Shown: piece by piece, positions 8,865 through 19,469 of the stretch
How the letters are laid out: each line of letters opens with the position of its first letter
Numbering within the stretch: position 1 is the stretch's first letter
Assembly (NCBI RefSeq): GCF_016056305.1
Contig: NZ_JAECZC010000027.1
Location: 41,843 to 105,842 of the forward strand
Length of the DNA: 64,000 nucleotides
Direction: 5' to 3'
Source of the DNA: Amazonocrinis nigriterrae CENA67
GTDB lineage: Bacteria > Cyanobacteriota > Cyanobacteriia > Cyanobacteriales > Nostocaceae
Position numbers and translations under genes: made by a program
Notes under the pieces: model-generated
What the model was told of the DNA's origin: nothing
What the model saw: only the letters and a program-made list of their open reading frames with translations
Databases searched by the model: none

Positions 8865-9390
8865 TATTCTCTCCATTGCTGTAATGCAAACAACTATAAT
8901 TGCATTTCATCTATTGCACTTTTGGTAAATACCCAATTGTGCAATATATGTCTGCATATTCCTTTAAGTGAAAACGGTAATTTTTTTACTGAGGGTAAAA
9001 TTTACCCCAAACAGCAAAATTGGTTGGTGATATATTGCTTACGGCTTGTATGACTCGCCTATCAAGCATCTAAACCCAAACTAATTTCTAAAACTGTATT
9101 GAACGCTACTTAATACCATAATAGTTGGTATAAGCAAAAATTCTTCAAAATCCCTTATTTGGAGATGATTAGAGGGTTTTGAGTTCTAAGGAGGAGGTAA
9201 AAAAAACAAATTAGTGCAAAAAAAATTGCCGATTGCAAAAAAACTTGCTATTCTTTGAATAGAGGGAATCAAGACAGCGAAAGCACAAAAGGTCGTCCGA
9301 GAGAAATGATATAAACTCACTGACCATGCTTTTGCCTTGGCAGATTTAGTTAAATCCGCTACGGCTTTTTAAAACTAACAGACAAAGCCA
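8865..9390. other. Divergent intergenic region upstream of the HTH regulator
   Basis: About 525 bp between divergently transcribed genes. A 10-11-bp hairpin (TCAAAATCCCT / AGGGTTTTGA, one bulge) lies at 9145-9182, followed by a strong AAGGAGGAGG at 9188-9197. That site has no ATG at proper distance, only a weak GTG-started 14-codon frame. ATACCA/TGGTAT at 9113-9131 is a small inverted repeat that could be an operator. Between 9265 and 9372, one frame reads like a decayed coding sequence (ending LTDHAFALADLVKSATAF) with an internal TGA. None is firm. Confidence 0.35.
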
Positions 9391-10518
9391 ATGAAGCAGG
9401 ATAATGATCTCCGTAACAACTTGAAGTCAATCAGAACCCGCCTAGGCATGAGCCAACAAGATTTGGCAAACTTAGCTGGTGTCACCCGTCAAACTATTAG
9501 TGGTGTAGAGTCGGGACAATACGCTCCCTCAGTGGCTATCACACTTCGTTTAGCGAAAGCGCTTGGCTGTCAAGTAGAGGATTTATTCTGGTTAGAGCGG
9601 GATTTACCTGAAATTGAAGCAGTGCTTGCCAAACCTGTTCCTGCTGGTCAGCAGACGCGAGTCAGTCTGGCGCGTGTGGGAGGGCAATGGGTAGCTTATC
9701 CTTTGATTGGCAAGGATGCTTTTCGCCAAGATATGATTCCGGCTGACGGAGAAACTCGCATAGATAAGGATAAAGTTCGAGTCCGGCTTCTAGACGATAA
9801 TTTGGACACACTTCACAACACCGTTGTGATTGCTGGCTGTGCGCCTGTGATTTCACTATGGGCAAGAGCTACCGAACGTTGGCATCCCCAACTGCGAGTC
9901 CAATTTAACTTTGCTAACAGCATGTCTGCATTGCAGAGTCTATGCCGAGGTGAGGCTCATATCGCTGGGACGCACCTTTATGACTCGAAAACTGGTGAGT
10001 ATAATACTCCTTTTGTTCGAGATGTTCTGGCTGGAAGAGAAGCAGTTTTGATTACCCTCGGTGTTTGGGAGGAAGGACTTTTAGTCAAGTCTGGTAACCC
10101 GATGGGAATCAAAACAGTTAGTGACTTAGTGGAACGGGGAGCCACTATTGTCAACCGCGAAATTGGTGCTGGTAGTCGTTTACTTTTAGAACAAACACTC
10201 CAAAACGAGCAGATACCATTCCATGCTGTCCAAGGCTTTGACCATATTGTCACAAGCCACCAAGATGTTGCCCAAGCTGTAGCATTAGGAGTTGTGGATG
10301 CAGGTATCAGTACGGCATCTGTAGCTACCGCCTTTGGGTTGGGATTTATTCCCTTACATCAGTCAAGATACGATTTAGTGATTCTCAAGGAATATCTGGA
10401 AGAAGCGCCAGTACAGCAATTGCTCAGTACTTTGGGGCATCCGATGGTTCACTCACAGTTAGAAATTCTCGGTGGTTACGATATCAGTAAAATCGGGGAA
10501 GTTGTCGCAACCGTTTAG
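9391..10518 (+). CDS. XRE-type HTH regulator fused to a substrate-binding (PBP-like) domain
   Basis: A 375-residue one-component regulator. Residues about 8-65 form a classical XRE helix-turn-helix (RTRLGMSQQDLANLAGVTRQT then ISGVESGQ). After a linker, residues about 145-365 are a periplasmic-binding-protein-like domain of the kind found with molybdate/tungstate-type binding proteins and MoeA-linked regulators. Recognisable parts are VVIAGCAPVISLWARA, RGEAHIAGTHLYD, the NREIGAGSRLLLEQ segment and VVDAGISTASVA. It should bind a small anion or metabolite in the cytoplasm and switch DNA binding. The ligand cannot be told. The next gene, 440 bp downstream in the same direction, is a nifH paralogue, so control of that gene or of molybdate supply is an attractive inference. 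No Shine-Dalgarno precedes the start. Confidence 0.9.
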   Translation: MKQDNDLRNNLKSIRTRLGMSQQDLANLAGVTRQTISGVESGQYAPSVAITLRLAKALGCQVEDLFWLERDLPEIEAVLAKPVPAGQQTRVSLARVGGQWVAYPLIGKDAFRQDMIPADGETRIDKDKVRVRLLDDNLDTLHNTVVIAGCAPVISLWARATERWHPQLRVQFNFANSMSALQSLCRGEAHIAGTHLYDSKTGEYNTPFVRDVLAGREAVLITLGVWEEGLLVKSGNPMGIKTVSDLVERGATIVNREIGAGSRLLLEQTLQNEQIPFHAVQGFDHIVTSHQDVAQAVALGVVDAGISTASVATAFGLGFIPLHQSRYDLVILKEYLEEAPVQQLLSTLGHPMVHSQLEILGGYDISKIGEVVATV

Positions 10519-11926
<1,408 letters not shown>

Positions 11927-12029
11927 AACAAGTTATGAACATTAATCTGTCAATGTTAACGCGGTAAAACCGCTCTTGTAAGTTTTTTGTTTTCTCCTTC
12001 TTTCCATTGGTTGGTCATTGAAGTTAATT

Positions 12030-12067
12030 AGGGAATGGGAAATCCTCTTTTTCATTCCCTTTTATTT
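12030..12067 (+). terminator. Probable rho-independent terminator of nifH
   Basis: AGGGAATG (12030-12037) pairs with CATTCCCT (12053-12060) and is followed by TTTTATTT, about 100 nt after the nifH stop. Confidence 0.65.
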
Positions 12068-12358
12068 CATGCTTGAAATATGCAGCTTTTTTTAATCCAG
12101 CTAACATATAAAAACTTTTATCTCTTGTCACCAAAATGAAACCTACCTCAGAACAAATTAACCATTCACTCAGTGAGTTAAATGGCGAAAAACAACAACA
12201 TAAGCCAATTTTTAGAACAGTCAGCAAAAGTTAAGCTTTAACATGAGTTTGATGAGTACTGTTTTGACCCCTCTCCAAACCTCTCACGCCAGTTTGCTCA
12301 AGTCGGGAAACCCTTCCTGTGCAACTGGCTCCCCTATAAGGAGAGAGGCTTAAAAACC

Positions 12359-12395
12359 AGATACATATTACCAATAATGTTGGTAATATGTATCT
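12359..12395. repeat. Perfect 16-bp inverted repeat
   Basis: The arms AGATACATATTACCAA (12359-12374) and TTGGTAATATGTATCT (12380-12395) are exact complements around a TAATG loop. No T-tract follows. It could be a cruciform, an operator or a transposon remnant. Confidence 0.85.
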
Positions 12396-12533
12396 AACGA
12401 TACAATCTTGTAGAGCTATTTTAGCTTTGATAGTTAGTATCAAGCCGTATACGCCATGTGTGAATATACCAACCAATGTCAGCAAGCTAGGCGCAAACTT
12501 CTGCATTGACTAAAAAATAGGTCTTCTACTTTC

Positions 12534-13424
12534 ATGAATCCAGCACAGCTAAGACAAACAACTGTGAAGGCGAGGTATATTGCAAGAAAACTTCGCCGCC
12601 GCTTTGACCTCAGACAATGTGCGATCGCACCATCTTTGCTGACTTGGTTTGAGGTCATTGGCTACACAGTTTTGTTAGAACCAGATATTGCTTGGGGGAA
12701 GTATCGCATAGGACGCAGTAGTTATAGTGAAGTGGTTTTACGGGATAGACTTCATAGTGCTTTACACAAGATTAACCCGACAAAACCCCATGAAGCGATC
12801 GCTAAAGCTATTCATCAGGTGACTTGCACAGAGAGTTCTGACTTACTAGAAAATAACCGCCGCTTTCACAAACTTTTGACCGATGGTGTTGAAGTTGAAT
12901 ACCTCTTCAACAAAGAAATAGTCCATGACAAAGTATGGCTCATTGATCCATCTAATCTACTGAACAATGATTGGTTAGTTATTCATCCCTTAACTGTAGT
13001 TGAAGGGAATTATGCTCACTGTCCTGATGTAGTTGTCTTTATCAACGGTTTACCATTAGCAGTTATTATCTCAATTCAACCGAGTGATGAATATGCCACA
13101 TTCAAAGCAGGTTATCAACGAATTAAAACTTACTTACAACAGATACCAAAGCTGTTTGTTTATAATACATTCCTAGTTATTACTTGCCAAAATCGTTGCC
13201 GAGTTGGTACATTAACTTCGGATTGGCAAGAGTTTTTACCTTGGCACACAATTGATGGTGAAGATTTTACTGTCTTGGGTGCAACTGAGCTAGAAGTTTT
13301 AATTCAAGGCATTTTTGACAAACGGCGTTTCTTGGAACTAATAAAGCACTTCATAGTTTTTGATTCCAATGGAATTAGCATCAGTAAAAAATTGCTTCGA
13401 CGACCTTTTTGTACTGTACAGTAG
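12534..13424 (+). pseudogene. Type I restriction R-subunit N-terminal domain, truncated and catalytically broken
   Basis: 296 residues matching only the N-terminal nuclease domain of HsdR, whose full-length members are about 1000 residues with helicase domains. Conserved landmarks are LLENNRRFHKLLTDGV (104-119), CPDVVVFINGLPLAV (163-177), PKLFVYN (205-211), VGTLTSDWQEFLPW (224-237) and the TELEVLIQGIFDKRRFLELIKHF segment (251-273). The nuclease motif D...ExK keeps Asp165, but the E-x-K that should follow is I-S-I (179-181), so it cannot cut DNA. The frame stops just after IVFD, before the helicase. No hsdM or hsdS lies nearby. It is a relic or a domesticated fragment; the ORF itself is intact for its length. 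Confidence 0.8.
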
Positions 13425-13443
13425 CCAGTTGATTTATCCTATA

Positions 13444-14172
13444 TTATCCCAGAGCCATACCACTAGTTTCAGATACTAATAATTTACCCTCACCGTTATA
13501 AAACCAAACATAACCTTCTCCTCCTCCTTTACCAAAATGACCTAATTTGCGATAATCTTCTTCAATACCCTTGGTAAATCCTTTAACCATATCATAATCA
13601 GCAATCAAAACTTCACCTTTGTTTAGTTCAATAATTTTAGTTGGTGCAAATGTAGCCGTCACCACTTGAGCTTTTTGCCCAGGTAAAGCTGACAGAGCAA
13701 TTCTCCATCTCCCATCATCAGAACCAGCAATTTGGCGGAACTTTAATCGTTTAGTACCTATAACTACATTGTCAGAACAAAACTGAAATACACCATCATC
13801 AAACTCCCATTGTTCGTGTTCTAATATTTCAATATTGGTGTAATGCAAAAAGTCTCCTTTTTGTCTAGGTTCGAGTTTAACCGTACCAGTACCTCTATAA
13901 ACAGGAGCGTTGTAATCTATGTCTGTCCTCAAAGATATCCAGATATCTTTTAAGCGGTTATCAGTTTTATAAACACCATAGGTTAATTTACCAACACAAC
14001 TGTACATCGAACCTTTTTGAATGACAACTCCAGAGTTTTCTAGCTTGATTTCAACTTGTTGAACAAAAGGAATATCTTTGGTAGGGTGATAATATCTGTT
14101 AGTTTCTTTATTAATATTGTTTTCTAAATACCATAAATCTGTTGGTTCTAAAATCTTTACTTGGTGCTGCAT
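13444..14172 (-). CDS. Hypothetical beta-rich protein, possibly AIM24-like
   Basis: A 242-residue protein without signal peptide or membrane segments, rich in beta strands. The part around VQQVEIKLENSGVVIQKGSMYSCVG (about 35-59) and the C-terminal GEGYVWFYNGEGKLLVSETSG resemble the repeated half-domains of AIM24/TIGR00266 proteins. Those are widespread and of unknown function. The match is by eye and weak. It is convergent with the restriction fragment, with a 19-nt gap, so the two 3' ends nearly touch. Function unknown. Confidence 0.65.
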   Translation of the reverse strand: MQHQVKILEPTDLWYLENNINKETNRYYHPTKDIPFVQQVEIKLENSGVVIQKGSMYSCVGKLTYGVYKTDNRLKDIWISLRTDIDYNAPVYRGTGTVKLEPRQKGDFLHYTNIEILEHEQWEFDDGVFQFCSDNVVIGTKRLKFRQIAGSDDGRWRIALSALPGQKAQVVTATFAPTKIIELNKGEVLIADYDMVKGFTKGIEEDYRKLGHFGKGGGEGYVWFYNGEGKLLVSETSGMALG

Positions 14173-14561
14173 TAATTTTTACCTTTGATTTTGCTGAAAT
14201 TCTCAAAGTATAAATTATAAGTGACCAGGTGATAATTGCCTGGCTGAATTTACATAATTTGATTTGTTTTTTATTGCTACTGGGCTTTTTTGTGTAGCGA
14301 GATTGCTCAATGGCTATTATCAGTTAAGGTAGGATGTATTAGGCGGATATTTTTGATATAATTTGTCATTAAACATATGATTCAAGAGTTTAACGCACCG
14401 TGTTATGCATCGGTGCGTTAGGCTGAAGCCATAACGCACCCTACTGGCGTGGCTACTTAAGATTTACTTTATAAATAGTTTCTTGCTGTTCTATAAAAGC
14501 ATACCAAGCCCCATACCCATCGGCAGCAAGATTGTAAGTGGAGCGATTATTAATTTTGCTA
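14173..14561. other. Intergenic with dispersed palindromes and a possible gene remnant
   Basis: It holds two further GGTGCGTTA/TAACGCACC palindromes at 14391-14440, related to 7892-7923, and a small minus-strand coding-like stretch listed separately. Confidence 0.55.
14391..14442. repeat. Dispersed palindromes (TAACGCACC / GGTGCGTTA)
   Basis: TAACGCACCG (14391-14400), CGGTGCGTTA (14411-14420) and ATAACGCACC (14431-14440) form two overlapping hairpins. They are related to the repeat at 7892-7923. Confidence 0.75.
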
Positions 14562-14599
14562 TTATTGGGAACTGCTATCAACGTAACTGAAATTATCAC
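14453..14599 (-). pseudogene. Short coding-like remnant
   Basis: The minus strand is open for 49 codons from a GTG (or 43 from a TTG at 14581) to a TAG at 14453. The C-terminal part (NNRSTYNLAADGYGAWYAF, then IEQQETIYKV) has the look of a real protein. There is no ribosome binding site, and the first codons overlap the end of the DUF2243 gene in another frame. It is probably the surviving 3' end of a lost gene. Unassigned. Confidence 0.3.
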
Positions 14600-15074
14600 T
14601 CTTCAAGCGATTTTGTAGTAGTAACCAGCCGACTAAAACAAGCAACGCACCAAACACCAAAAAACCTATATCCCAAGCTAACTGATTCGGCCCTGGTTTC
14701 ACATGATGGATACCCAGAATTTGGTGGTCAATGACTCCTTCAACCACATTGAATAACCCCGCACCCATCAGCAAAGACCCAACAAAGGTGTGTGATGACC
14801 AAGGAACATCTTTACGACCTCCAGCCCGCCACAGCAATGCTACTCCTATTACAGTTAATATCCAATCTAGGGCATGAAACAAGCCGTCCCATACCATGTT
14901 CAAATCAATATTAGAGGTGGTGGAGAGAGGTCTAATGTTACTCAACATATGATGCCATTGCAGAATCTGATGGAGCAGGATGCCATCAACAAAGCCTCCC
15001 AAACCTAGACCAAGGAAAATTCCAGCTACAACCAGTGGCATCTGCTGATGTCTTATACCACTTTCTATCTCCAT
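14562..15074 (-). CDS. DUF2243 membrane protein
   Basis: A 170-residue integral membrane protein with about four hydrophobic helices. It shows the family's repeated motif: GFVDGILLHQILQWHHML near the start and NVVEGVIDHQILGIHHVKPG in the second half. The paired D-G/E-G...H-Q-I-L-x-x-H-H residues look like a metal or haem-type site in the membrane. The function of the family is unknown. The longest frame begins with a TTG at 15107; I prefer the ATG at 15074 because GAGG stands just upstream and the shorter start leads straight into the first helix. It is divergent from the NADAR gene. Confidence 0.85.
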   Translation of the reverse strand: MEIESGIRHQQMPLVVAGIFLGLGLGGFVDGILLHQILQWHHMLSNIRPLSTTSNIDLNMVWDGLFHALDWILTVIGVALLWRAGGRKDVPWSSHTFVGSLLMGAGLFNVVEGVIDHQILGIHHVKPGPNQLAWDIGFLVFGALLVLVGWLLLQNRLKSDNFSYVDSSSQ

Positions 15075-15232
15075 TGTCAACCTCGCAGACAAGTTTCTCT
15101 GACACAATAAAATTTTTTCCTAGCAATATCTTCTCTCTAGAGGCAAGTCTTGAGTTTCAATCTAAAGTTGACAACTTCCTGTTAGCATCTACAGGCATTA
15201 TAGAAGTTGATATATAAAAGAGAAATTTTCAT

Positions 15233-15718
15233 ATGACCATTTACTTTTACAAGGTTTGGCAGCCTTATGGTTGTTTTTCTAACTTTTCTCCCCACGGAAT
15301 CCACATCCAAGGTACTTACTGGTCAACGGTGGAGCATTATTATCAAGCACAAAAGTTTGTAGATAGTATAGATTCAGTAATTATACCTATAATACGTGCC
15401 GCTGAAACCCCAGAAGAAGCTGCTGCTTTGGGACGATGTAGCACACGCCAATGTCGCCCAGACTGGGAAATAGTCAAAACCCAAGTTATGCGACAAGCAG
15501 TACTCAAAAAGTTTCTCACTCATGCAGATATTAGAGAAATTCTTCTGACCACAGGTGATGAGATATTGGTGGAGAACTCGCCAACTGATTATTTCTGGGG
15601 CTGTGGTGCAAATAAAACTGGTCAAAACCATCTCGGCAAAATTCTCATGAGTGTACGTGAAGAAATTCGCCAATTATGTTTATCTACAGTAATTTCTGCT
15701 GAATTTATGTCTGAATAG
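15233..15718 (+). CDS. NADAR family protein (YbiA-like N-glycosidase)
   Basis: A 161-residue NADAR domain protein at the family's full length. Signatures are FYKVWQPYGCFSNFSPH (about 4-20), the WSTVEHYYQAQKF segment (about 29-41), and NSPTDYFWGCGANKTGQNHLGK near the C-terminus. Characterised members hydrolyse N-glycosidic bonds: YbiA acts on reactive riboflavin-pathway intermediates, and others remove ADP-ribose from guanine bases. The conserved Glu in VEHYYQAQK and the Trp in YFWGCG are consistent with an active enzyme. It is cytoplasmic and a single gene. No toxin ADP-ribosyltransferase partner is adjacent, so a housekeeping repair role is as likely as a defence role. Confidence 0.92.
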   Translation: MTIYFYKVWQPYGCFSNFSPHGIHIQGTYWSTVEHYYQAQKFVDSIDSVIIPIIRAAETPEEAAALGRCSTRQCRPDWEIVKTQVMRQAVLKKFLTHADIREILLTTGDEILVENSPTDYFWGCGANKTGQNHLGKILMSVREEIRQLCLSTVISAEFMSE

Positions 15719-16057
15719 TTACTAAAACTAATAATTTCACAGTGTGAGGGGGATGTTGATATTCCCCCCCCATGCATAAACTTATTACAAATTAAATAAG
15801 TAAAATTGCTTATTTAATTGCTATTAAATTTCAAAAATTTGTAAAAAAGCATCAGAAATATATAAAAATATTTTGAGTTGTATAATTTGCATAATTTTAC
15901 CGTATACATTTTTATATTTGAGGATATAAAATTAATTGTTTATTAATAATATTATTAAAATTATTGACTATTAAAAATCTATAGTTACAAGTAGGGTTCG
16001 GCATCTAGCAAGGGTTTTGTGTAGAGTTTTATATCTTTATTTTAGGTATACCCGGTA
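15719..16057. other. AT-rich leader region of the phytochrome-like kinase
   Basis: About 340 bp, very AT-rich, with a run of eight C at 15764-15771. No gene or clear hairpin is seen. It presumably contains the promoter of the kinase. Confidence 0.5.
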
Positions 16058-18778
16058 ATGGCATATCCAAATAACCCAAGTGGTTCGCCGCAAACCTTCA
16101 ACCACGAAGGTTTATTGCATCAGATAACAAGCCAAATTAGGCGATCGCTCGAACTACAAGAGATATTAACAGCTACCGTTGCTGAGATTCGCTTATTTTT
16201 AGCTACAGACCGAGTGATGATGTATCGGTTTGATGCTGATGGCAGCGGTGAAGTCATTGCCGAATCTATTCATAAACAGTCTCTACCATCACTGTTAGGA
16301 TTGCATTTCCCAGCAGATGATATTCCTATTGATGTCAGAGAGATGTTTCTGTCGGCGCGACAACGTTCAATAGTGGATGTAGCCAGTGGCAAGATTGGAC
16401 TATCGCCACTAGAAACAGAAACCAGCAAACCTCTGGCAACAGGAAGTATTCACTATCGGCAGGTAGACCCTTGTCATCTTCAATACTTAACAGCAATGGG
16501 CGTACAGTCTTCGCTGGTAGTGCCGATTTTATATGATGACTATACTGGACAATCAGCAAAGCCTCAATTGTGGGGATTATTGGTATCACACCACAGTCAA
16601 CCGCGCACGATTTTAAAGCGGGAACTGAAAGTAGTGCAACAAGTTGTGGATCAAGTGGCGATCGCGATCGCTCAAAGTAATTTACTCACTGAAGCTCGTG
16701 CTAAGCAAGAGCGAGAAGCTACAATTAATCGAGTGAATACACTGTTACATCAACTACCCACAATTCAATTGCAGGAAGGGTTAGAAGAAGTCATTGCTAC
16801 CTTTGGTGGTATTGGTGGTAGACTTTACGTTGATTACAGTGCAGAAGTTTACACATGGGGCGAACAACCAAAACTGCCCTATGAGTTAGAAAACAGCGTC
16901 ATCGAACAGCATCCCGTCTGGCAAAAGTGGATAGCTGAATTTAAACCTGGTAATGTTTGGGCAATTACTGACCTCTACAAAGAACCGCGTTTGCGAGTTT
17001 TGGCTGGTGCGTTCCAATCTACTCAGATTCGTGGATTGTTGATCATTCCCTTACATTATCATCAAAACTTTATCGGTGTAATCAGTATTTTCCGTGCTGC
17101 ATTTGACAGCGAAATCTTGTGGGCGGGACACTGTGACCAAAGTCAGCGCCAACAGCTACCCAGGCTTTCCTTTGAGGTATGGCGAGAACAAAGAAAAGGA
17201 CAAGCACTTGAGTGGAAAAGCGAAGAAATTTCACTAGGAAAAGCTTTTTGCTATCACTTTGCGATCGCAATTCAGCAGCAGCAAATGTACCAACAAGTAC
17301 AAACGCTGAATGCCAACTTAGAATGTCGGGTACAAGAACAAACCGCTGAATTAGAAAAATCATTACTACTTACCAAGGTACTTAACCAAGTTACCCAGCA
17401 TATCCGCAGTACATTGGACTTGAAAACCACTTTGCAAACCATCGTCCGGGAAGTCCGTCCCCTGCTAAATTCAGACCGGATGTTGATTTTCCAGGTAACC
17501 GGTGAATCTGATGGGGAAGTGATTGTTGAAGAGATTAACGGTGACTGGATGTCGATGTTGGGAATCAAAGCGCCAAAAGATTGTTTTCCCGATGAATATG
17601 CTCGTCTATACTTTCGAGGAAGGGTAAGAGCCATTGATGATGTGTCAATGGATTCTTTGAGTGCTTGTCATCGAGAGTTTTTGCAAAGTCTGCAAGTGCA
17701 AGCTAATTTAATCGTTCCCATCAACATCAATACGCAACTTTGGGGCTTACTCATTGCCCATCAGTGTGACGCACCTAGAAATTGGCAAGATGCAGAAATT
17801 AATTTATTGCAACAACTAGCAGATCAAGCTGCGATCGCTATTCAACAAGCACAACTCTACGAACAAAGCTGTGTTGCCGAAACACAAGCAAAAGCCAAAG
17901 CTGCACAATTAGAGCATACCTTACATCAACTCCAAGAAACACAAGCAAAATTAATTCAGTCAGAAAAAATGTCTGGCTTAGGACAGTTAGTAGCGGGTAT
18001 TGCACATGAAATCAACAATCCCGTTAACTTTATCTACGGCAATCTGTACCACGCGAGCAATTATACAGAACAACTTCTAGAACTGGTGAATCTTTACCAG
18101 CTGCACTATCCATACCCGAAAAACGAAATTCGCTCAGCAATCGAAGCGATCGATTTAGACTTTTTGGAAGAAGATTTACCAAAAATCATGTCCTCTATGC
18201 AAGTCGGGGCCGATCGCATCCGTTCTATAGTCTTGTCATTACGCAATTTTTCTCGCCTAGATGAAGCTGACAACAAACCCGTTGACCTCCATGAAGGCAT
18301 AGAAAACACCTTATTAATTTTGCACCATCACCTCAAAGCAAATGCTGATTTGGCTGCCATTGAAGTCATTAAAGACTATGGCAACCTACCACGGGTAGAA
18401 TGCTACGCTGGACAGATGAATCAAGTATTTATGAATGTTATTAGCAATGCCATTGATGCCCTAGAAAAGCAAAGAACAGTAACAGCAACAAATTCTCTGA
18501 CTCCACCTCAGATTTGGATTTCTACTAGAGTCTCAACAGACAAATCACGCTTGCTAATTCGCATTGCTGATAATGGTTCGGGAATGACTGAAGAAGTCAG
18601 AAAACGAGTTTTCGATCCGTTTTTCACTACCAAGATGGTAGGTAAAGGTACTGGACTAGGATTGGCAATCAGCTACCAGATTGTTGTAGAAAACCACGGT
18701 GGAATGATGGAATGTATTTCAGAACCAGGCAAAGGTACAGAATTCTGGATTGAGATTCCTATTAAATTGCAAAGATAG
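16058..18778 (+). CDS. Knotless phytochrome-like histidine kinase (GAF-PHY-GAF-HisKA-HATPase)
   Basis: A 906-residue light-sensing kinase. GAF1 (about 20-208) has the phytochrome-type FPADDIP at 84-90 and DPCHLQYL at 137-144, where Cys139 should carry a bilin. Residues about 240-405 are a PHY domain with the tongue motif LPRLSFEVW (367-375) and WAGH. There is no N-terminal PAS, so the sensor is knotless, as in Cph2 and Nostoc All2699. GAF2 (about 437-602) has KDCF (507-510) and ACHREFL (536-542), a second possible chromophore Cys537. A coiled coil leads to HisKA with His650 ([12 protein letters not shown]) and a HATPase with DNGSGM and [10 protein letters not shown]. The partner response regulator is not next to it. 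The signal is probably red/far-red light. Confidence 0.93.
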   Translation: MAYPNNPSGSPQTFNHEGLLHQITSQIRRSLELQEILTATVAEIRLFLATDRVMMYRFDADGSGEVIAESIHKQSLPSLLGLHFPADDIPIDVREMFLSARQRSIVDVASGKIGLSPLETETSKPLATGSIHYRQVDPCHLQYLTAMGVQSSLVVPILYDDYTGQSAKPQLWGLLVSHHSQPRTILKRELKVVQQVVDQVAIAIAQSNLLTEARAKQEREATINRVNTLLHQLPTIQLQEGLEEVIATFGGIGGRLYVDYSAEVYTWGEQPKLPYELENSVIEQHPVWQKWIAEFKPGNVWAITDLYKEPRLRVLAGAFQSTQIRGLLIIPLHYHQNFIGVISIFRAAFDSEILWAGHCDQSQRQQLPRLSFEVWREQRKGQALEWKSEEISLGKAFCYHFAIAIQQQQMYQQVQTLNANLECRVQEQTAELEKSLLLTKVLNQVTQHIRSTLDLKTTLQTIVREVRPLLNSDRMLIFQVTGESDGEVIVEEINGDWMSMLGIKAPKDCFPDEYARLYFRGRVRAIDDVSMDSLSACHREFLQSLQVQANLIVPININTQLWGLLIAHQCDAPRNWQDAEINLLQQLADQAAIAIQQAQLYEQSCVAETQAKAKAAQLEHTLHQLQETQAKLIQSEKMSGLGQLVAGIAHEINNPVNFIYGNLYHASNYTEQLLELVNLYQLHYPYPKNEIRSAIEAIDLDFLEEDLPKIMSSMQVGADRIRSIVLSLRNFSRLDEADNKPVDLHEGIENTLLILHHHLKANADLAAIEVIKDYGNLPRVECYAGQMNQVFMNVISNAIDALEKQRTVTATNSLTPPQIWISTRVSTDKSRLLIRIADNGSGMTEEVRKRVFDPFFTTKMVGKGTGLGLAISYQIVVENHGGMMECISEPGKGTEFWIEIPIKLQR

Positions 18779-19136
18779 GGAATTGGGAATGGGGAATGGG
18801 GAATGGGGAACTCGGGGCCCCCTGTGGGGATAAGGGGCAATGGGGAATAGTAAAGACACTTTTCAAAAGTTAATAATTTTTGAGTTTTTGCTTAATAAAA
18901 CATCATATATTTGACGCAATTTTTGCCATTGGGCTAAATGTAGGGTGGGCATTGTAATGACTACCTTACTAATAGAATTCAAAGTAAAGTTTAATTGCAA
19001 AAATATCCACGTTAATCTATTGGTGCTAATCTAATAATTGAAGCTAATAAAGCTTCCCTGGCAGATGCAACAGCTGAATTTGTAATAAAGAAAGAGGTAA
19101 AAGACGCTGTTTGATTTATGTCTGTCTCGCCAAAAC

Positions 19137-19306
19137 ACAACAACACCCAACGCGAACGCCGATATTTCCTCAGGTTATGGAAAATCAGGGGGCGCTGTAA
19201 CTGATTTTCATTACTTGTTTATAGTGATGAAAGGTAAGTACATCCCTGGCTAGTATAAACAAGGAGAGGAAATGTTGAGAGCTAGTAGAAGTTTGGGTGT
19301 TGTTGT
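19137..19306. repeat. Element bounded by 14-bp inverted repeats
   Basis: ACAACAACACCCAA (19137-19150) is exactly complementary to TTGGGTGTTGTTGT (19293-19306), 142 bp apart. The neighbouring bases are also similar. This could be a small MITE or a long-range RNA stem. There is only one copy in the window. Confidence 0.45.
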
Positions 19307-19313
19307 ATTGTAA
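19272..19313 (+). CDS. Possible 13-residue peptide
   Basis: ATG at 19272 follows AAGGAGAGGA with good spacing and opens a 13-codon frame (MLRASRSLGVVVL) ending at a TAA. The ribosome binding site is among the best in the window. The frame overlaps the right arm of the inverted repeat, so base pairing might affect its translation. It could be a leader peptide, a signalling peptide or chance. It does not contain the RGSGR motif of PatS. Confidence 0.3.
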   Translation: MLRASRSLGVVVL

Positions 19314-19469
19314 TGGTTGTCATTAGTTCTTTTTCCTTTATCCTTTGTCAAGACGAATGACAAAGGACGATCCGATACTGACTCCTAATCCAAAATCTCA
19401 AATCTAAAATCCAAAATAGTATAAGCTTGTAAAAAGTCGAATAGCAACAGAAATTTGAAATAGCGCCTT

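Larger units (their letters stand above)
11927..12533. other. Intergenic downstream of nifH: terminator and palindromes
   Basis: About 600 bp. It contains a terminator (12030-12067), a reverse copy of the dispersed GAGGAGCCACTG-type repeat (12285-12334) and a perfect 16-bp hairpin (12359-12395). Two minus-strand frames (12024-12227 and 12231-12506) have no ribosome binding site or family features, and I treat them as chance ORFs. Confidence 0.6.
18779..19469. other. Repeat-rich intergenic region
   Basis: 690 bp. It contains a GGGAATG-type STRR at 18782-18810, a copy of the GGGGAACTCGGGGCCCC repeat (18805-18822), a pair of 14-bp inverted repeats (19137-19150 and 19293-19306) and a 13-codon ORF with a strong ribosome binding site (19272-19313), listed separately. 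No larger gene. Confidence 0.6.

Noticed and set aside
12231..12506. 91-codon minus-strand ORF
   Set aside because: Runs across dispersed repeats and a palindrome; no ribosome binding site.
19272..19313. PatS-like heterocyst inhibitor peptide
   Set aside because: The peptide lacks RGSGR; only the short length and ribosome binding site are similar.
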